From Pseudomonadota bacterium (lineage in GTDB: Bacteria > Pseudomonadota > Alphaproteobacteria > Rhizobiales > Xanthobacteraceae), in assembly GCA_021779635.1 (NCBI GenBank), contig JAJYAH010000228.1, positions 1-8,980 of the forward strand: a stretch of 8,980 bases of DNA. Direction: 5' to 3'. The position numbers were made by a program, and so were the translations under genes. Numbering within the stretch: the stretch's first letter is position 1; the number at the start of each line of letters is the position of its first letter. Positions 8,541 to 8,980 of the stretch are shown here, piece by piece. The notes beneath the pieces were generated by a model. The model ran no database searches, was not told where the DNA came from, and was given only the letters and a program-made list of their open reading frames with translations.

Positions 8541-8663
8541 CACAGGCTCATAGTCAGGCCGCAAGCGGCCGCGAGCTTTGTTGGGTCGCGCTTGACGGGC
8601 GCCGTCAAGCTCGCTCCCGTCCGGTGCACCCCGCCCCGACGACGCCTCCAAAGCACAGTTCGT
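8541..8663 (-). promoter_or_regulatory. Riboswitch expression platform / leader of the cob operon
   Basis: This stretch of about 120 nt links the riboswitch to the first ATG. It holds a perfect 9-bp stem with a 3-nt loop (arms 8590-8598 and 8602-8610, GCTTGACGG / CCGTCAAGC). A competing pairing is possible between 8616-8621 and 8594-8599 (GACGGG with CCCGTC). No U-run follows the stem on the minus strand, so it is not a textbook intrinsic terminator. GGAGG occurs at 8645-8649 with no well-placed start for the DUF1636 frame. A short frame (GTG at 8629, or ATG at 8551 for a three-codon version) ends in TGATG over the ATG at 8540. How the riboswitch controls expression here (termination, Rho, or translation) cannot be told from sequence alone. 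Confidence 0.5.
8590..8610 (-). other. Perfect 9-bp stem, 3-nt loop hairpin in the leader
   Basis: The arms GCTTGACGG and CCGTCAAGC flank a GCG loop. The stem lies about 55-75 nt downstream of the B12 box and 50-70 nt upstream of the ATG at 8540, the position expected of an expression-platform element. It lacks a following U-tract, so a simple terminator role is doubtful. Confidence 0.55.
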
Positions 8664-8841
8664 GATGGCAGGTCTCCTGGCTCGCGGGTCGCTGCCGTCA
8701 GCCGCCTTCCCGGGAAATTCCCAGTGGCACCGGCGAGGGCTCGTCGCTTACAGTTGCGGGGGCAGCGCCGGCGTTGAGAGTTCTCGGTTTGAGAACGCTC
8801 GCACCGGCTTCCCTTTTCACCTTCCACGTGGAAGGACCATC
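8664..8841 (-). ncRNA. Cobalamin (adenosylcobalamin) riboswitch
   Basis: Read on the minus strand, the element shows the conserved blocks of the cobalamin riboswitch in order: GGTGAAAAGGGAAGCCGGTG, then GCTGCCCCCGCAACTGTAAGC, then GTGCCACTGGGA, then GGGAAGGCGG, and finally the B12 box AGCCAGGAGACCTGCC (8667-8682). A closing stem pairs GATGG (8837-8841) with CCATC (8664-8668). A peripheral stem-loop (GTTCTC / GAGAAC, 8780-8785 with 8791-8796) fills a variable arm. Binding of adenosylcobalamin normally lowers expression of downstream genes. Here the element precedes DUF1636-cobU-cobW-cobN-cobO-cobQ, which implies feedback control of the whole operon by the pathway end product. Confidence 0.96.
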
Positions 8842-8886
8842 GCGGATGACGCTAGCTGGCGCCTTAGCCGGGGTCAACCGTGCCTG

Positions 8887-8935
8887 GAGCATGATCCGGA
8901 AAAGTGGACACCGGTTTTCCGAAAAGATCATGCTC
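8887..8935. repeat. 49-bp palindromic intergenic repeat (Bradyrhizobium/Rhodopseudomonas type)
   Basis: Perfect 10-bp outer arms GAGCATGATC (8887-8896) and GATCATGCTC (8926-8935) enclose inner arms CGGAAAA (8897-8903) and TTTTCCG (8915-8921). There is an AAAA bulge on the right arm and an 11-nt centre. I recognise this sequence type from memory as a very common dispersed intergenic palindrome in Bradyrhizobium, Rhodopseudomonas and Nitrobacter genomes. It lies about 45 bp upstream of the riboswitch, so it is either in the promoter region or in the 5' end of the transcript. Its function is unknown. Confidence 0.8.
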
Positions 8936-8980
8936 GAACATAAAGATAGAGCGCGATGCCGATTCAACTAGGACGCATCG
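8936..8980. other. Intergenic remainder at the right edge, no gene seen
   Basis: This segment and 8842-8886 carry no convincing gene. The cob operon promoter should be upstream of about 8841 on the minus strand. A TTGAAT (8962-8967) could be a -35 element, but nothing at the right spacing is a good -10, so no promoter is called. The neighbouring upstream gene is outside the window. Confidence 0.4.

Noticed and set aside
8590..8610. Intrinsic terminator in the leader
   Set aside because: The stem is strong, but no U-run follows on the minus strand; it is reported as a hairpin of unknown effect instead.
8541..8651. TTG start at 8651 adding 37 residues to the DUF1636 protein
   Set aside because: The added stretch runs through the leader hairpin directly below the riboswitch and has no ribosome site before the TTG.
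8662..8943. Plus-strand open frames opposite the riboswitch
   Set aside because: They coincide with a highly conserved structured RNA on the other strand and with the palindromic repeat; there is no protein similarity that I recognise.
8939..8967. Possible minus-strand sigma-70 promoter (TTGAAT with a TTTATG or TATCTT)
   Set aside because: The -10 candidates are either poor matches (at 17-nt spacing) or too close (13 nt), so it cannot be called from sequence alone.

Overview
The window is a high-GC stretch of an alphaproteobacterial chromosome, most likely a Bradyrhizobium/Rhodopseudomonas-type organism (Nitrobacteraceae). Three things point there: the oxygen-dependent (CobN-type) cobalamin gene set, GC-rich codon use, and a 49-bp palindromic repeat at 8887-8935 of a kind scattered through genomes of that family. 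No mobile element, CRISPR array, tRNA or rRNA was seen.

Layout. Almost everything lies on the minus strand and reads right to left. At the right edge is a short intergenic segment with the palindromic repeat. It is followed by a well-conserved cobalamin riboswitch (about 8664-8841) and a leader of about 120 nt that contains a strong hairpin. Next comes one compact operon: a small four-cysteine DUF1636-type protein (8070-8540), cobU/cobP (7537-8073), cobW (6522-7535), cobN (2774-6484), cobO (2145-2777) and cobQ (658-2145). Most junctions overlap (ATGA or TGATG) or are 1 nt apart. Only cobW-cobN has a real gap, of 37 nt. On the plus strand the 3' part of cobD (cbiB) enters from the left edge and ends at 685. 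It converges on cobQ, and the two coding ends overlap by 28 bp.

How the genes fit together. From knowledge of the families, CobN is the large subunit of the aerobic cobaltochelatase and CobW is a GTPase linked to cobalt handling. CobO adenosylates the corrinoid and CobQ amidates it to adenosylcobyric acid. CobD/CbiB attaches the aminopropanol arm, and CobU/CobP phosphorylates and guanylylates the resulting cobinamide. The window therefore covers the pathway from cobalt insertion to the activated nucleotide-loop precursor. The other chelatase subunits (CobS, CobT), the ring-building enzymes and the final cobalamin synthase are not here. The riboswitch upstream of the first gene implies that the whole minus-strand operon is switched off by adenosylcobalamin.

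This is a well-formed version of a known system, not a new one. The parts least explained are the DUF1636 protein at the head of the operon, its uncertain start and repeat-bearing N-terminus, the leader structures between the riboswitch and that gene, and the convergent cobD/cobQ overlap.
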